Source of the DNA: Pseudomonadota bacterium
Lineage (GTDB): Bacteria; Pseudomonadota; Gammaproteobacteria; Steroidobacterales; Steroidobacteraceae
DNA length: 64,000 nt
Direction: 5' to 3'
Assembly: GCA_021792755.1 (NCBI GenBank)
Contig: JAJYUA010000012.1
Coordinates: 37,022 to 101,021, forward strand
Shown here: positions 52,326-60,884 of the stretch, one piece after another
Layout: each line of letters opens with the position of its first letter
Position numbering within the stretch: position 1 is the first letter of the stretch
Program-made: the position numbers and the translations under genes
Notes under the pieces: model-generated
Seen by the model: only the letters and a program-made list of their open reading frames with translations
What the model was told of the DNA's origin: nothing
Database searches by the model: none

Positions 52326-55064
52326 ATGAATTCGAGGCATTTGACGCGAGCAGGCATCACCGCGCCGCAACTGGCCGCCTGCGGTCTCGGTCTTTCGCTG
52401 GCCTGCGCAACGGCCGTTGCGCAACAGCAACAGACTGGATCGGCACATTCGCCCCTGGAGTTGAGGGAAGTCGTGGTCACCGCTCAGTACCGGCGGCAAA
52501 ACGTCCAGAACGTGCCGATCGCGATCACCACGTTCACCCCGCAAACCATCGAGCAGCAGCACATCACGACCCTGTCCCAGCTCGGCAACCTCACGCCCGG
52601 AGTCACGCTGACGGGCGGCGCGCCGTTCTCGGGAGACAGCTCCGTCCTCTCCGCTTCGATCCGGGGCATCGGTCAGAGCGACTTCGCGTTCAACATCAAC
52701 CCCGCGGTCGGAATCTACGTGGACGGCGTCTACTATGCACGCACGATCGGCGCGAACGTCAATCTGCTTGACGTGCAGAACGTCTCGATCCTGAAGGGCC
52801 CACAGGGGACGCTGTTCGGCGCGAACACCATCGGCGGCGCGATCAGCATCACCACCCGCCAGCCGGGCGAGAAGCCCTACTTCGTCGCCCAGGCCACCGG
52901 CGGCAGCTTCAACCGCCGCGACATCGGCTTCAGCGCCGACATTCCGATCATCAAGCACGAGCTCCTCTCGAGCATCACCTTCTCCTCGCGCAACCAGAGC
53001 GGCTACCAGCGCGTCATCCCGTACCCGACCAACTCGCCATACGGCGAGACGCCGTTCGTAGTCACCCCGGCGACCTCCTTTCCGGCGTCCGGCTACGGAA
53101 CAGCCAACACCTACGGCGGCACCGGCGTGACCGCCATGCGCGGCAAGCTGCTCTGGTTCGCCACAAACAGGCTCAAGCTCACCCTTGAAGGCGACTGGAC
53201 ACATGAGAGCCAGACGGCGATGCCCAACGTCGTCCTCGGTGTCTTCACGCACAGCCTGGCAAGCGGCGGGGCGACGTTCTCCACCCTTTACAATCTCTGC
53301 ATCGGCAACAACGCCGCGACGCTGCCGGGGGCGATTCAAGCCGCCGGCGGGCCGCCCACCTTCGTCCCGGCCAACGCCCTGTTCGCGAGCGTGTGCGCCC
53401 AGCCGCTCGCCCACGTCCCCGGCCTCTCGATCGGCGCCCCCCCGCTCCTCGGCGCAGGATACGTCGGCGGCCCCCCGGGACCGTTCAATGTCAATGACCA
53501 TCCCGGCACGGCCTACCTCGGCTCGAACGATCCTCAGATCTATCTCAGCAACGCCTCTTCCGAGACCGGCAACTATGCCACCACGTACGCCAACGGACCG
53601 GACTTCGCCCGCAGCGACGTCTTCGGCTTCTCGCTCACCGGCGATTACACCATCAGCCACAACATGAAGCTGATGTCGATCAGCGCTTACCGTCAGACCT
53701 CGTGGAACATCGGCACCAACCTCGACGGCACACCGGCCGGACTGTTCAATGTGAGCGACGCGCAGCACCAGTGGCAGGTGTCGCAGGAGATCCGGCTTCT
53801 CGGCTCGAGCTTGCACGACGCGCTGCATTGGGTGACCGGCCTCTACTACTTCCACGAGTCCGGATACGTGCACGACTTCGTGCCGTTCGAGCACATCCTG
53901 CAGGTTTATGACGGCGCGGCGAACGACGTGAGCAACAAGGACTACGCCGCATACTTCCATCTCGACTACCGGCTGAACGACCACTGGGGCTTCACCGCCG
54001 GCGGCCGCTACACCGATGCCCAGGCGTACTTCATCGGCGGGCAGGGCGATCTCAACTCCTTTCCATTCGGGTCCTACTGCTGGCTGAACTCCTGCGGCGG
54101 GGCTCCGCCGTTCACCGACATCATTCCGAACGCCGCGCCTGCCGGCAGTCCGTACTACCGCTACTTTCCCGGCACACCGGACAGCCAGGCATGGCACATC
54201 TTCGATCCCACGGCCAGCATCCAGTATCACTTCACTCCCGACGTCATGGCCTACGTGACCTGGAGCAAAGGCTTCATGGCCGGCGGCTGGACGACGCGCC
54301 TGTCCTCGCTCATCACGAGCCCCAGGCAGGCCCGCTTCGGCCCGGAGTACTCGAAGGCCTGGGATGCCGGCGTGAAGTCCGACCTCTTCAACCACCATCT
54401 GATGCTCGATGCGGACGCCTTCTTCACCAATTTCGACGGCATCCAGCTGAACGTGCAGCATGGCATCTCGCCCGTGCTGCAAAATGCCGGCAATGCGGAC
54501 ATCAAGGGGGCGGAGCTTTCGTTCCAGTCGCTTGTGGCCCACACGGGCCTCGAGCTCAACGGATCGGTCTCCTACATCGACGCCTACTACACGTATGTGA
54601 ACCCGGACGCCAGCATTCCGGAGTACGCGGACGCCGCCGGCAATACCTACTGCCCGGGAGGGCCGGCCGCCGGCTGCACCTATGTGTGGAGCGGCATGTC
54701 AGCGCTCGACGCGAAGCTTCCGGACACGCCGGAGTGGAAGGCCGTTTTCGACCCGGTGTACACCTTTGCGCTGTCAAGCGGCGCGACGATCAGCTTCGTA
54801 CCGGTCTACACCTACACCGGCAGCATGTACAACGACAGCCTGAACACTCCGCAGATGCGCCGGCCCGTGACCCACATCGTGAACGCTTCGCTGCACTACA
54901 CCTCGCCGAGCGGGATGTACGAGCTTTCGGTGGGCGGCACCAACCTGACCAACGATCGCTTCATTACGACCGGCCAGGCGAACTACGGCGCGGGCTTCAT
55001 CGACGGCTACATCAATCCTCCGCGGGAGTGGTACGCCACCATCCGTGTGCAGATGGGTCACTGA
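52326..55064 (+). CDS. TonB-dependent outer-membrane receptor
   Basis: A 912-residue TonB-dependent transporter from ATG 52326 with a GGAGGGGG site about ten bases upstream. A signal peptide runs to about residue 33. The TonB-box-like LREVVVTAQYRRQNVQNVPIAI is followed by the plug domain (PAVGIYVDGVYYARTIG, VSILKGPQGTLFGANTIGGA) and a 22-strand barrel ending in REWYATIRVQMGH. It is of the large IroN-like/oar-free group that proteobacteria use for complex organic substrates, including lignin-derived biaryls in Sphingobium. Cotranscription with the cupin gene 20 bases later points to uptake of an aromatic rather than a siderophore. Confidence 0.9.
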   Translation: MNSRHLTRAGITAPQLAACGLGLSLACATAVAQQQQTGSAHSPLELREVVVTAQYRRQNVQNVPIAITTFTPQTIEQQHITTLSQLGNLTPGVTLTGGAPFSGDSSVLSASIRGIGQSDFAFNINPAVGIYVDGVYYARTIGANVNLLDVQNVSILKGPQGTLFGANTIGGAISITTRQPGEKPYFVAQATGGSFNRRDIGFSADIPIIKHELLSSITFSSRNQSGYQRVIPYPTNSPYGETPFVVTPATSFPASGYGTANTYGGTGVTAMRGKLLWFATNRLKLTLEGDWTHESQTAMPNVVLGVFTHSLASGGATFSTLYNLCIGNNAATLPGAIQAAGGPPTFVPANALFASVCAQPLAHVPGLSIGAPPLLGAGYVGGPPGPFNVNDHPGTAYLGSNDPQIYLSNASSETGNYATTYANGPDFARSDVFGFSLTGDYTISHNMKLMSISAYRQTSWNIGTNLDGTPAGLFNVSDAQHQWQVSQEIRLLGSSLHDALHWVTGLYYFHESGYVHDFVPFEHILQVYDGAANDVSNKDYAAYFHLDYRLNDHWGFTAGGRYTDAQAYFIGGQGDLNSFPFGSYCWLNSCGGAPPFTDIIPNAAPAGSPYYRYFPGTPDSQAWHIFDPTASIQYHFTPDVMAYVTWSKGFMAGGWTTRLSSLITSPRQARFGPEYSKAWDAGVKSDLFNHHLMLDADAFFTNFDGIQLNVQHGISPVLQNAGNADIKGAELSFQSLVAHTGLELNGSVSYIDAYYTYVNPDASIPEYADAAGNTYCPGGPAAGCTYVWSGMSALDAKLPDTPEWKAVFDPVYTFALSSGATISFVPVYTYTGSMYNDSLNTPQMRRPVTHIVNASLHYTSPSGMYELSVGGTNLTNDRFITTGQANYGAGFIDGYINPPREWYATIRVQMGH

Positions 55065-55084
55065 TCCGCCTGGAGAAAGCCGCC

Positions 55085-55633
55085 ATGTCAACAGCGCTCG
55101 AGACTCCCCTCACCGCCCCGCCGTCCACGGCCTACCGGATCGTGAACGTCCCGGAGATCCACAAGGACGTGATCGCCCGCCACGGCATACCGGGCACGTT
55201 CGTCGGCCCGGCGGAAACGGACAGCCCCTGGGTACCCTTCGGCGAGAACGCCGCGCTGCGCCATCTCGCCTTCGATCCCCGCCACAACATCTTCAGCAAC
55301 GTGCTGTGGGTGAAGTCAAAGGGCGTGATCGGCACGCACAAGCACCGCGGGACCGTGGTCATGGTGTGCCTTGAAGGCAGCGTCCGATACCTCGAGTACG
55401 ATTGGGTTGCCGGTCCCGGCGACTTCATTTACGAGACACCCGGGCTGTGCCACACCCTGGTGAGCGACCACCCCCAGGGTGTGAAGCTCTTCGGCTGGCT
55501 GCAGGGTCCGATCGAGTTCTACGATGACCAGGGCAACTTCGCCCAGACACTCGATGTCTGGTGGTTCATCAACCACTACGAGACCTATTGCAAGGAGCAC
55601 GGCATGGCGCTCAACAAGCAGCTCTATATTTGA
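55085..55633 (+). CDS. Cupin dioxygenase of the 2,4'-dihydroxyacetophenone dioxygenase type
   Basis: A 182-residue single-domain cupin. Metal-site residues are in GVIGTHKHRGTVVMVCLEGSVRYLEY (His-x-His and Glu) and PGLCHTLVS (His). GDFIYETPG and FYDDQGNFAQTLDVWWFINHYETYCKEHG resemble the 2,4'-dihydroxyacetophenone dioxygenase (DAD) family. DAD of Alcaligenes 4HAP cleaves 2,4'-dihydroxyacetophenone to 4-hydroxybenzoate and formate, and 4-hydroxybenzoate is the substrate of PobA encoded nearby. The function is family-level inference; the ATG at 55085 has CTGGAG upstream. A strong hairpin follows. Confidence 0.8.
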   Translation: MSTALETPLTAPPSTAYRIVNVPEIHKDVIARHGIPGTFVGPAETDSPWVPFGENAALRHLAFDPRHNIFSNVLWVKSKGVIGTHKHRGTVVMVCLEGSVRYLEYDWVAGPGDFIYETPGLCHTLVSDHPQGVKLFGWLQGPIEFYDDQGNFAQTLDVWWFINHYETYCKEHGMALNKQLYI

Positions 55634-55676
55634 TCCGATCCCGCTTCTCTTCGATCCCCACTCCGGCCTGGCCGTG

Positions 55677-55709
55677 GGCGTCGGCGACCGGCAGGCGGTC
55701 GCCGACGCC
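55677..55709 (+). terminator. Perfect 14-bp hairpin after the cupin gene
   Basis: A 14-base arm at 55677-55690 pairs perfectly with 55696-55709 around a 5-base loop, 44 bases past the cupin stop. There is no T-run, but the stem is the strongest in the window and probably marks or protects the 3' end of the SDR-to-cupin transcript. Confidence 0.6.
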
Positions 55710-55925
55710 GGTGCTCGGGCACTGGGGCAGCCCTTGCAGTCCCTGCGCCGGCGGCCCGTTGCAATGTGCCGCAGCAAGCGGTGGCTTGGGCGTAGTAACG
55801 ATCTCGACCCGGTCCAGTGTCAGATCGGGCAGCCGCCGGCTGTCAACCCCTGAGCACGCGGCCGTTGCGCAAGGCGCGCCGGCGAGGCAGCATTCAGGTC
55901 GATAGCTCGCCTGGCCCAGCGCACC

Positions 55926-56888
55926 ATGGGGGATCGATTGCAAACCGCGCCGGCTCGCCACTGGTCGACCGATGAGGTCGCGAACCAGGCCTTTTCCTAT
56001 TGGGTCGACACCGTCTGCGACCGCTTCCTGGAGCTCGATATCGATTCCCCGCTGCGCGAGCACTTTCATGCCCGGCTCGACCAGTGCGAGCTCGGTCCGG
56101 CGACCGCGAACTGGCTGTGTGCCGATGTCCAACGGGTGCGGCGCACCACCGCCAAGATCGCCCGCGCCCATCCGGGTTTCCTGTTGATGCAGCTGCGCGC
56201 CGGCCGGGTGCAGATCCGGCAGGCCGGACGCATCACGCCCCTTCACCCCGGGGAGTGCATTCTTCTCGATGGCGTTCAGCCCTACGAGGTCGAGTGTCCG
56301 GAAGCGACCCGCTCTTTCGTGCTGCAGCTGCCCGAGGAGTGGCTCAGGCGCTGGGTGAGGTTCCCCGAGCGCCTTACCCCGACCCGCTTTGCCGCACAGG
56401 GATGGAGCGCAGCCCTGTGCGCGGCGGTGGGCAGTCTCGACATCGACTCCTGCGACGACCTCGCGCTGTCGCGTGGCGAGGTCGCCGATCAGGTCGCGGC
56501 GCTCCTGAAGCTGGCGCTCGGACCGCAGCCGCAGGATGCGGCGGGCGACCCACAGCTGCGGGACCGGCTGATGCGCACGCTCCGCAACGGCCTCTCGGAC
56601 CCGACTCTTTCCCCGGCCGCGGTGGCCGCCGAGCATCATGTCTCGGTGCGCACTCTCCACTACGCCTTCGCGGCCGCCGGCACCACCTTCATCGAGCAGC
56701 TCATGCACGCACGGCTGACGCGGGCGCGGGAGCTTCTGTCGGACCCGCGGCTGAGGGATGTCCCGGTCATCGAAGTGGCGGCGCGCTGCGGCTTCACGGA
56801 CCCCAGTCACTTCGCCCGCCGCTTCCGGCGCCGGTTCGGCATCGCGCCGCTCGCGTTTCGCCGGACCGCAGGCGACGCTCGGCCGTAG
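55926..56888 (+). CDS. AraC-family regulator (candidate controller of the ketone module)
   Basis: A 320-residue AraC/XylS protein. The N-terminal sensor (AraC-binding-like-2 type) contains PGFLLMQLRAGRVQIRQAGR and LHPGECILLDGVQPYEVEC. The C-terminal domain has the two helix-turn-helix units, LSPAAVAAEHHVSVRTLHYAFAA and VIEVAARCGFTDPSHFARRF. It lies between the cupin operon and the carboxylase operon and probably activates one or both in response to an aromatic. The ATG at 55926 was taken without a clear ribosome site. Confidence 0.88.
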   Translation: MGDRLQTAPARHWSTDEVANQAFSYWVDTVCDRFLELDIDSPLREHFHARLDQCELGPATANWLCADVQRVRRTTAKIARAHPGFLLMQLRAGRVQIRQAGRITPLHPGECILLDGVQPYEVECPEATRSFVLQLPEEWLRRWVRFPERLTPTRFAAQGWSAALCAAVGSLDIDSCDDLALSRGEVADQVAALLKLALGPQPQDAAGDPQLRDRLMRTLRNGLSDPTLSPAAVAAEHHVSVRTLHYAFAAAGTTFIEQLMHARLTRARELLSDPRLRDVPVIEVAARCGFTDPSHFARRFRRRFGIAPLAFRRTAGDARP

Positions 56889-57116
56889 CCGCACTGACGA
56901 GCCTCCTCCGGTCACGCGCTGGGGTCGGCGCAAGGCTCCAGCCGCTTCGCACGGCGAACGGAGCGGCTCGCCGCGGCGCCCGCCGTGCGCTGTTGGTCAA
57001 TTCCGTTGCGCTCTGATCCGCGCGCCCGCCGCGCTTGCGCACTACGCTCGCAGCGGTCGAGGCAGACTCGGCGGCGCTCGCCGCGAGTGCGGTATTCCTC
57101 TTGACTTGAGGCAAAC

Positions 57117-57728
57117 ATGAACCGATTCGAGCAGGCCGTCTACGAGTGTATGAGGCCCACGGCCAGGCTTCTGGAGCGGACCACCGACGCCCTGCATCGG
57201 GCCATCCTGCTCAACTTCTGGCGACACGTACACCTTGAAGGCGCGGGCGAGTACGAGAAGATCACGACGCCGGACATGATGGTCGATCGGCCCGTATACC
57301 GGGTGGCATGGGGCGCGCGGGCGGCCGTCATCGAAGGGAAGGCCGGCGTGCTCTCCTTTTACAACAGCGTCGCAGAGACGGTGTTGTGGCATTCGGACGA
57401 TCGCCTCGCGGTCGCCGATTGGGGCATCTGCGACGAGATCACGTTTCACCAGCTGGCGCGCGGCGCCGACCTCGCGGCCGTGGGGTACAAGGTCGAGCGG
57501 TCCGACGGGCTTTATCACGTCTCGAGCCGGCAGGCGTTCATCTGGCCCTACGACGAGCGGGCGCGGCTCGCCGGCGAGCATCTCTACGAGGACAAGACGA
57601 GCCTGCGGATCGAGGAGGTCGCGCCGGCGGAGGCGATCACTCCGGCACGTGTGCGCGAGATCCATCGCGAGCAGCTCGCCAAGCTTGAGGCGCGGATGGG
57701 ACCGCGTTTCTGGGTATTCGAGAAATGA
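57117..57728 (+). CDS. NTF2/SnoaL-like protein of unknown function
   Basis: A 203-residue soluble protein. After two N-terminal helices (residues 1-40, LERTTDALHRAILLNFWRHV) it shows the alternating pattern of an NTF2-like cone (RVAWGARAAVIEGKAGVLSFYNSV, DDRLAVADWGICDEITFHQL, LYHVSSRQAFIWPYDE). NTF2-like folds serve as isomerases, hydratases, lyases or small-molecule binders. Its place between an AraC gene and the carboxylase operon suggests a step in aryl-ketone breakdown. Catalytic residues cannot be named. Confidence 0.65.
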   Translation: MNRFEQAVYECMRPTARLLERTTDALHRAILLNFWRHVHLEGAGEYEKITTPDMMVDRPVYRVAWGARAAVIEGKAGVLSFYNSVAETVLWHSDDRLAVADWGICDEITFHQLARGADLAAVGYKVERSDGLYHVSSRQAFIWPYDERARLAGEHLYEDKTSLRIEEVAPAEAITPARVREIHREQLAKLEARMGPRFWVFEK

Positions 57729-58444
57729 GCGTCCTGCTGCGGCCGGATCGAGCGCCGCAAGGACCTGCGCGCGCTCCCCGGGGCGCGATAGGAAGGGCGA
57801 ATGGCTGGCCTCGAGCTCGATGAGTCCTGCCGTCCGGGACGCGAATAGCCCCCTCTGCAGCTCGAGCGCCATCACGCAATCCTGCGTGCACACGATGTAG
57901 GTTGACCGGGTGTACCGCCGCGCCGGATCGGCAACAGGCTCTGTGAACGGCCCCGAGGGCTGGGGCCTCAGCCTGCCGGCCGGCCAGCTCTGCGTCTCGG
58001 GGTCGCAGTCACCGTAGAGCAGCGCCGGCGCCTGATCGAGGTCGGGCAGACTCATCCCGCGCTCATCGACTCTGATCCAAGGCGCGCGGCCGGCCGTCTC
58101 CGATGGCAAAGAGCGACTGTCCGCGCTTGGGGCATGGAGGCGCACCGATACGCCAGATGCGCGACGCGCGGGTGAGTTGCGACCGCCGGGTGGAAAATCA
58201 CCCTCCCGCCGTAGGAATGCCCGCACACCAGCCCATCGCCGGGCAACGCCTCGATCGCCGCGCGCACGGCGGCGGCATCGGCCGACAGATCGAGGCCCGA
58301 GGGCGGACCGACCCCCGTGCCCGGCAAGTCGAGCGCATGCACGAGAGCCCCGCGCTGCTCGAGCAGCGGAACCACGTGCCTCCAGCGCCAGCTGCCGTGC
58401 CAGGCACCCTGTACGAGTGCAATGGATCGGGGCGCGAGCGTCAC
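57729..58444 (-). pseudogene. Frameshifted alpha/beta-hydrolase at the end of the carboxylase operon
   Basis: An EstC-like alpha/beta-hydrolase split over three frames. The GTG at 58444 overlaps the HAD stop (GTGA) and opens SIALVQGAWHGSWRWRHVVP, then VCGHSYGGRVIF with the nucleophile Ser. After HLAYRCASMP, a CCCC run (58129-58132) shifts the reading to PKRGQSLFAIGDG. A second shift near 58078-58096 leads to WIRVDERGMSLPDLDQAPAL, then YIVCTQD and LEASHSPFLSRP with the catalytic His. Both shifts have the same sense (one base too many). No stop follows before the convergent gene. It is either a decayed gene or two sequencing errors; all catalytic motifs survive. In intact relatives of this operon a hydrolase could release the benzoate from the aroylacetate. 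Confidence 0.75.
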
Positions 58445-59397
58445 GTCGAGATCGGTTGCGCAATGCAGCGTAACACCTGACGCAAATCGGTCAGCACCCG
58501 ATGCGGCCGGCATCTTGCCGGCTGGCGCAACCACTCCTCATGGCTGGTGGTTCCAGTCGTCACCGCCAGCGCAGTCGCGCCGCCGCGGCGCGCCATGACG
58601 ACCTCCACGATCGGGTCATCACCCACCACGCCGATCTGCGAGAGCGGCGTGCCGAGACGCCCGGCGACAAAGCGCAGCGCGTGCAGCGAAGGCTTGCCCA
58701 TCACCGTGACGGGCGCACGGGTGAGGCGGCGGATCGCACCCACGATGGCGAAGCTGTAGCCGATCGTGCGGCCCTGCCGGGTCGCAAAGAACGGCACGTC
58801 CGAAGCGGAGAACAGCTTCGCCCCGCTCCAGATCGCATGCGCAGCGGTCTCGATGTCCTTCATTGCGCACTCCGGATGCCAGCCCACATACACCGCCTCG
58901 ACTTCGGCCGCGCCGCTCTCCCCGGTGTAGACGGTGTCGATGCCGGCCTCCGCAAGCGCATGCCCCACGCCGCGGGTGCCCAAGACCAGCACGCGGCGCA
59001 CGCCGCGCCGGGACAGATGATGCGCAGTCACGCTGGAGGGCGTGATCATCTGGGCATCTTCGACCGGAAGTCCCGACTGGCGCAGCTTCGCCGCCTGCTC
59101 CGCGGGCGGATAGTTGCTGCCGTTGGTGAGCAGCACGAACGGGAAGGCTCTCTCGCGCAGCGCGGTGAGCACTTCGATGGCACCGGGCAGCACCTGGTAG
59201 CCCCCGAGAGAGCGATCGCTCAGGAGCAGCGTGCCGTCCACGTCGAACATCAGCCCCTTGATTTGCGGCAACGATTCACCGTCTGTTTGCATGCCACCGG
59301 CCGTCGCGGCCGGCGGCTCGGCCGCCCCGGTTGCCTCACTGCACGGTTGCGGCCGAGCACAACCCAGGTCGGGACTGCAGGGCCGTCCGCCCGTCAT
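58441..59397 (-). CDS. HAD-IIA family phosphatase (candidate aryl-phosphate dephosphorylase, HpeD/AcvF role)
   Basis: A HAD-superfamily IIA hydrolase of the NagD/LHPP type. Motif I is GLMFDVDGTLLLSD, motif II FVLLTNGSNYPP, the cap region holds YVGWHPECAMKDIE, motif III Lys is in VTVMGKPSLHALRF, and motif IV is IGVVGDDPIVEVVMAR. The ATG at 59397 overlaps the upstream stop (ATGA), but the first 35 residues are low-complexity; ATG 59292 gives a typical N-terminus and 283 residues. Between the carboxyltransferase and hydrolase genes, its expected job is removing phosphate from 3-oxo-3-(4-phosphooxyaryl)propanoate, the HpeD step in Rhodococcus. That role is inferred from context. Confidence 0.8.
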   Translation of the reverse strand: MTGGRPCSPDLGCARPQPCSEATGAAEPPAATAGGMQTDGESLPQIKGLMFDVDGTLLLSDRSLGGYQVLPGAIEVLTALRERAFPFVLLTNGSNYPPAEQAAKLRQSGLPVEDAQMITPSSVTAHHLSRRGVRRVLVLGTRGVGHALAEAGIDTVYTGESGAAEVEAVYVGWHPECAMKDIETAAHAIWSGAKLFSASDVPFFATRQGRTIGYSFAIVGAIRRLTRAPVTVMGKPSLHALRFVAGRLGTPLSQIGVVGDDPIVEVVMARRGGATALAVTTGTTSHEEWLRQPARCRPHRVLTDLRQVLRCIAQPIST

Positions 59398-60884
59398 GGC
59401 CCGACTCGCCCTGCCCGCGCGGACGATCGGCGCAGCTGCAGCCGAAAGCCCGGCTTCTCCACCGACACCTGGGCGAGATCCCGGCGCGCGGTCAGCTTGC
59501 GGATCAGTTCCATCACCGGGCGGCTCGAGGGGTCATAGCGGCGCGGCGCCGGGCCGGCCGAGACCATCGCCTCGACCTGGGTCTGCGGCATGGTCGCGCG
59601 CAGCAGAAACTCCTCGTCCGAGAGGCCCTTGCCCAGCTTCCTGCGCAGTTCCTCGACGGGCGCCATCGGCGGCTCCGCCTCGAGCTCGCGCGTGCGCGGC
59701 AGCGAGGCGATGCGCTCCATCACCTTCGGCTCGATCGCGATGGTGGGCTTGCCGAAGCGGCCGATCGCATAGCGGATGAGCTCATCGGGCACGACCGAGT
59801 ATCGCTCGCGGCTGGTGACGTTCATGACCGCCTGCGTCAGCAGGATCTGCGAAAACGGCGTCATGACGATGGGCCAGCCGAGCTCCTGGCGCACGCGCCC
59901 GAGCTCCTCGATCACCGCGCCCTCGAGGTGCGAGACGCGACTCTCCTTGAGGTGGCGGCGCATGGTGCCGACCATGCCGCCGGGCAGCTGATGATGCTGG
60001 TAGCCGGCATCGAACCCCTGCGGGCTTCCGCTCGGCAACCCTTCGGCCTCGGCGAGACGCGTGAAGTAGCTCTCCACCTCGGCCAGCGCTTCGGTGTCGA
60101 TGTCGACGGTATGGCCGAGCGTGCGCAGGTTCGCCACCACGCGCCCGGCGGGGGGATTGGAGATGCCGTCGGCCGCGGCGCCCGAGGCGCACTGCAGCGC
60201 GCTCACCCCCAGATCGGGAGCCTCCAGGTAGGTATGCTCGGCGAGCCCGATCGTGCAATGCGAGTGCAGCTCGAGCGGCGTGGCGCCGATCCCGGCCTTG
60301 ATCGCCGCAATCAGCGTCGCGGCGCGCTTCGGGGAGAGCAGGCCGCCCGGATCCTTGATGTACAGCGCATCGATGTCCGCGCAGGCCGCGAGCCTGCGGG
60401 CACGCTCGCCGTAATACGCATCGTCGTGGATCGGACTGATGGTGAACACGAGCGCCGCGATGACATACTCTCCGCCGCCCTGCTTGACCATGCGGGCGCA
60501 GGCTATGTTCGCCTCGACGTCATTCATCGGGTCGGCCAGACAGAAGCGGCGGATGCCGTTGCGCGCGAGGGTGCGGAAGGCGAGCGCCATGAACTGTGGA
60601 CTCGCCGTCTCCCATGAGATGAACCGGAAGCCGGTCGACATGAACTGCAGCGGGGTGCGGGGCGTGGCCGCGGCCGTCAGCCGGATGCGCTCCCACGGAT
60701 CCTCGCGCTTGTAGCGCACCGCCACGCCCATGTGGGTGGAGGTCGTGAAGTCGATCGCCTTGAAGCCGACCCTGTCCATGACGGGCGCGATGGTGAGCGT
60801 CCTGGCGGTGTCGATGCCGAGCGCGGCCCAGACGCACTGGTTGCCGTCCCGCAGCGACGTCTCGACGAGTTGGATTTCAGCCAA
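59394..60884 (-). CDS. Biotin-dependent carboxyltransferase subunit (pyruvate-carboxylase-B-like, HpeCBA/AcvCDE type)
   Basis: The TIM-barrel carboxyltransferase of a split biotin carboxylase. I chose the TTG at 60884, six bases after GGAGG and overlapping the biotin carboxylase gene by eight bases; 496 residues. Catalytic landmarks remain: VETSLRDGNQ (metal Asp, about 13), YIKDPGGLLSP (the Lys carbamylated in relatives) and ELHSHCTIGLAE (His-x-His metal ligands), then the PYC/OADA conserved C-domain. Key contexts differ from pyruvate carboxylase (RDGNQ for RDAHQ, SHCTIG for THDTSG), so the acceptor is probably not pyruvate. In the Hpe/Acv route the acceptor is 4-phospho-acetovanillone or 4-phospho-hydroxyacetophenone. 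Confidence 0.82.
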   Translation of the reverse strand: MAEIQLVETSLRDGNQCVWAALGIDTARTLTIAPVMDRVGFKAIDFTTSTHMGVAVRYKREDPWERIRLTAAATPRTPLQFMSTGFRFISWETASPQFMALAFRTLARNGIRRFCLADPMNDVEANIACARMVKQGGGEYVIAALVFTISPIHDDAYYGERARRLAACADIDALYIKDPGGLLSPKRAATLIAAIKAGIGATPLELHSHCTIGLAEHTYLEAPDLGVSALQCASGAAADGISNPPAGRVVANLRTLGHTVDIDTEALAEVESYFTRLAEAEGLPSGSPQGFDAGYQHHQLPGGMVGTMRRHLKESRVSHLEGAVIEELGRVRQELGWPIVMTPFSQILLTQAVMNVTSRERYSVVPDELIRYAIGRFGKPTIAIEPKVMERIASLPRTRELEAEPPMAPVEELRRKLGKGLSDEEFLLRATMPQTQVEAMVSAGPAPRRYDPSSRPVMELIRKLTARRDLAQVSVEKPGFRLQLRRSSARAGRVGP

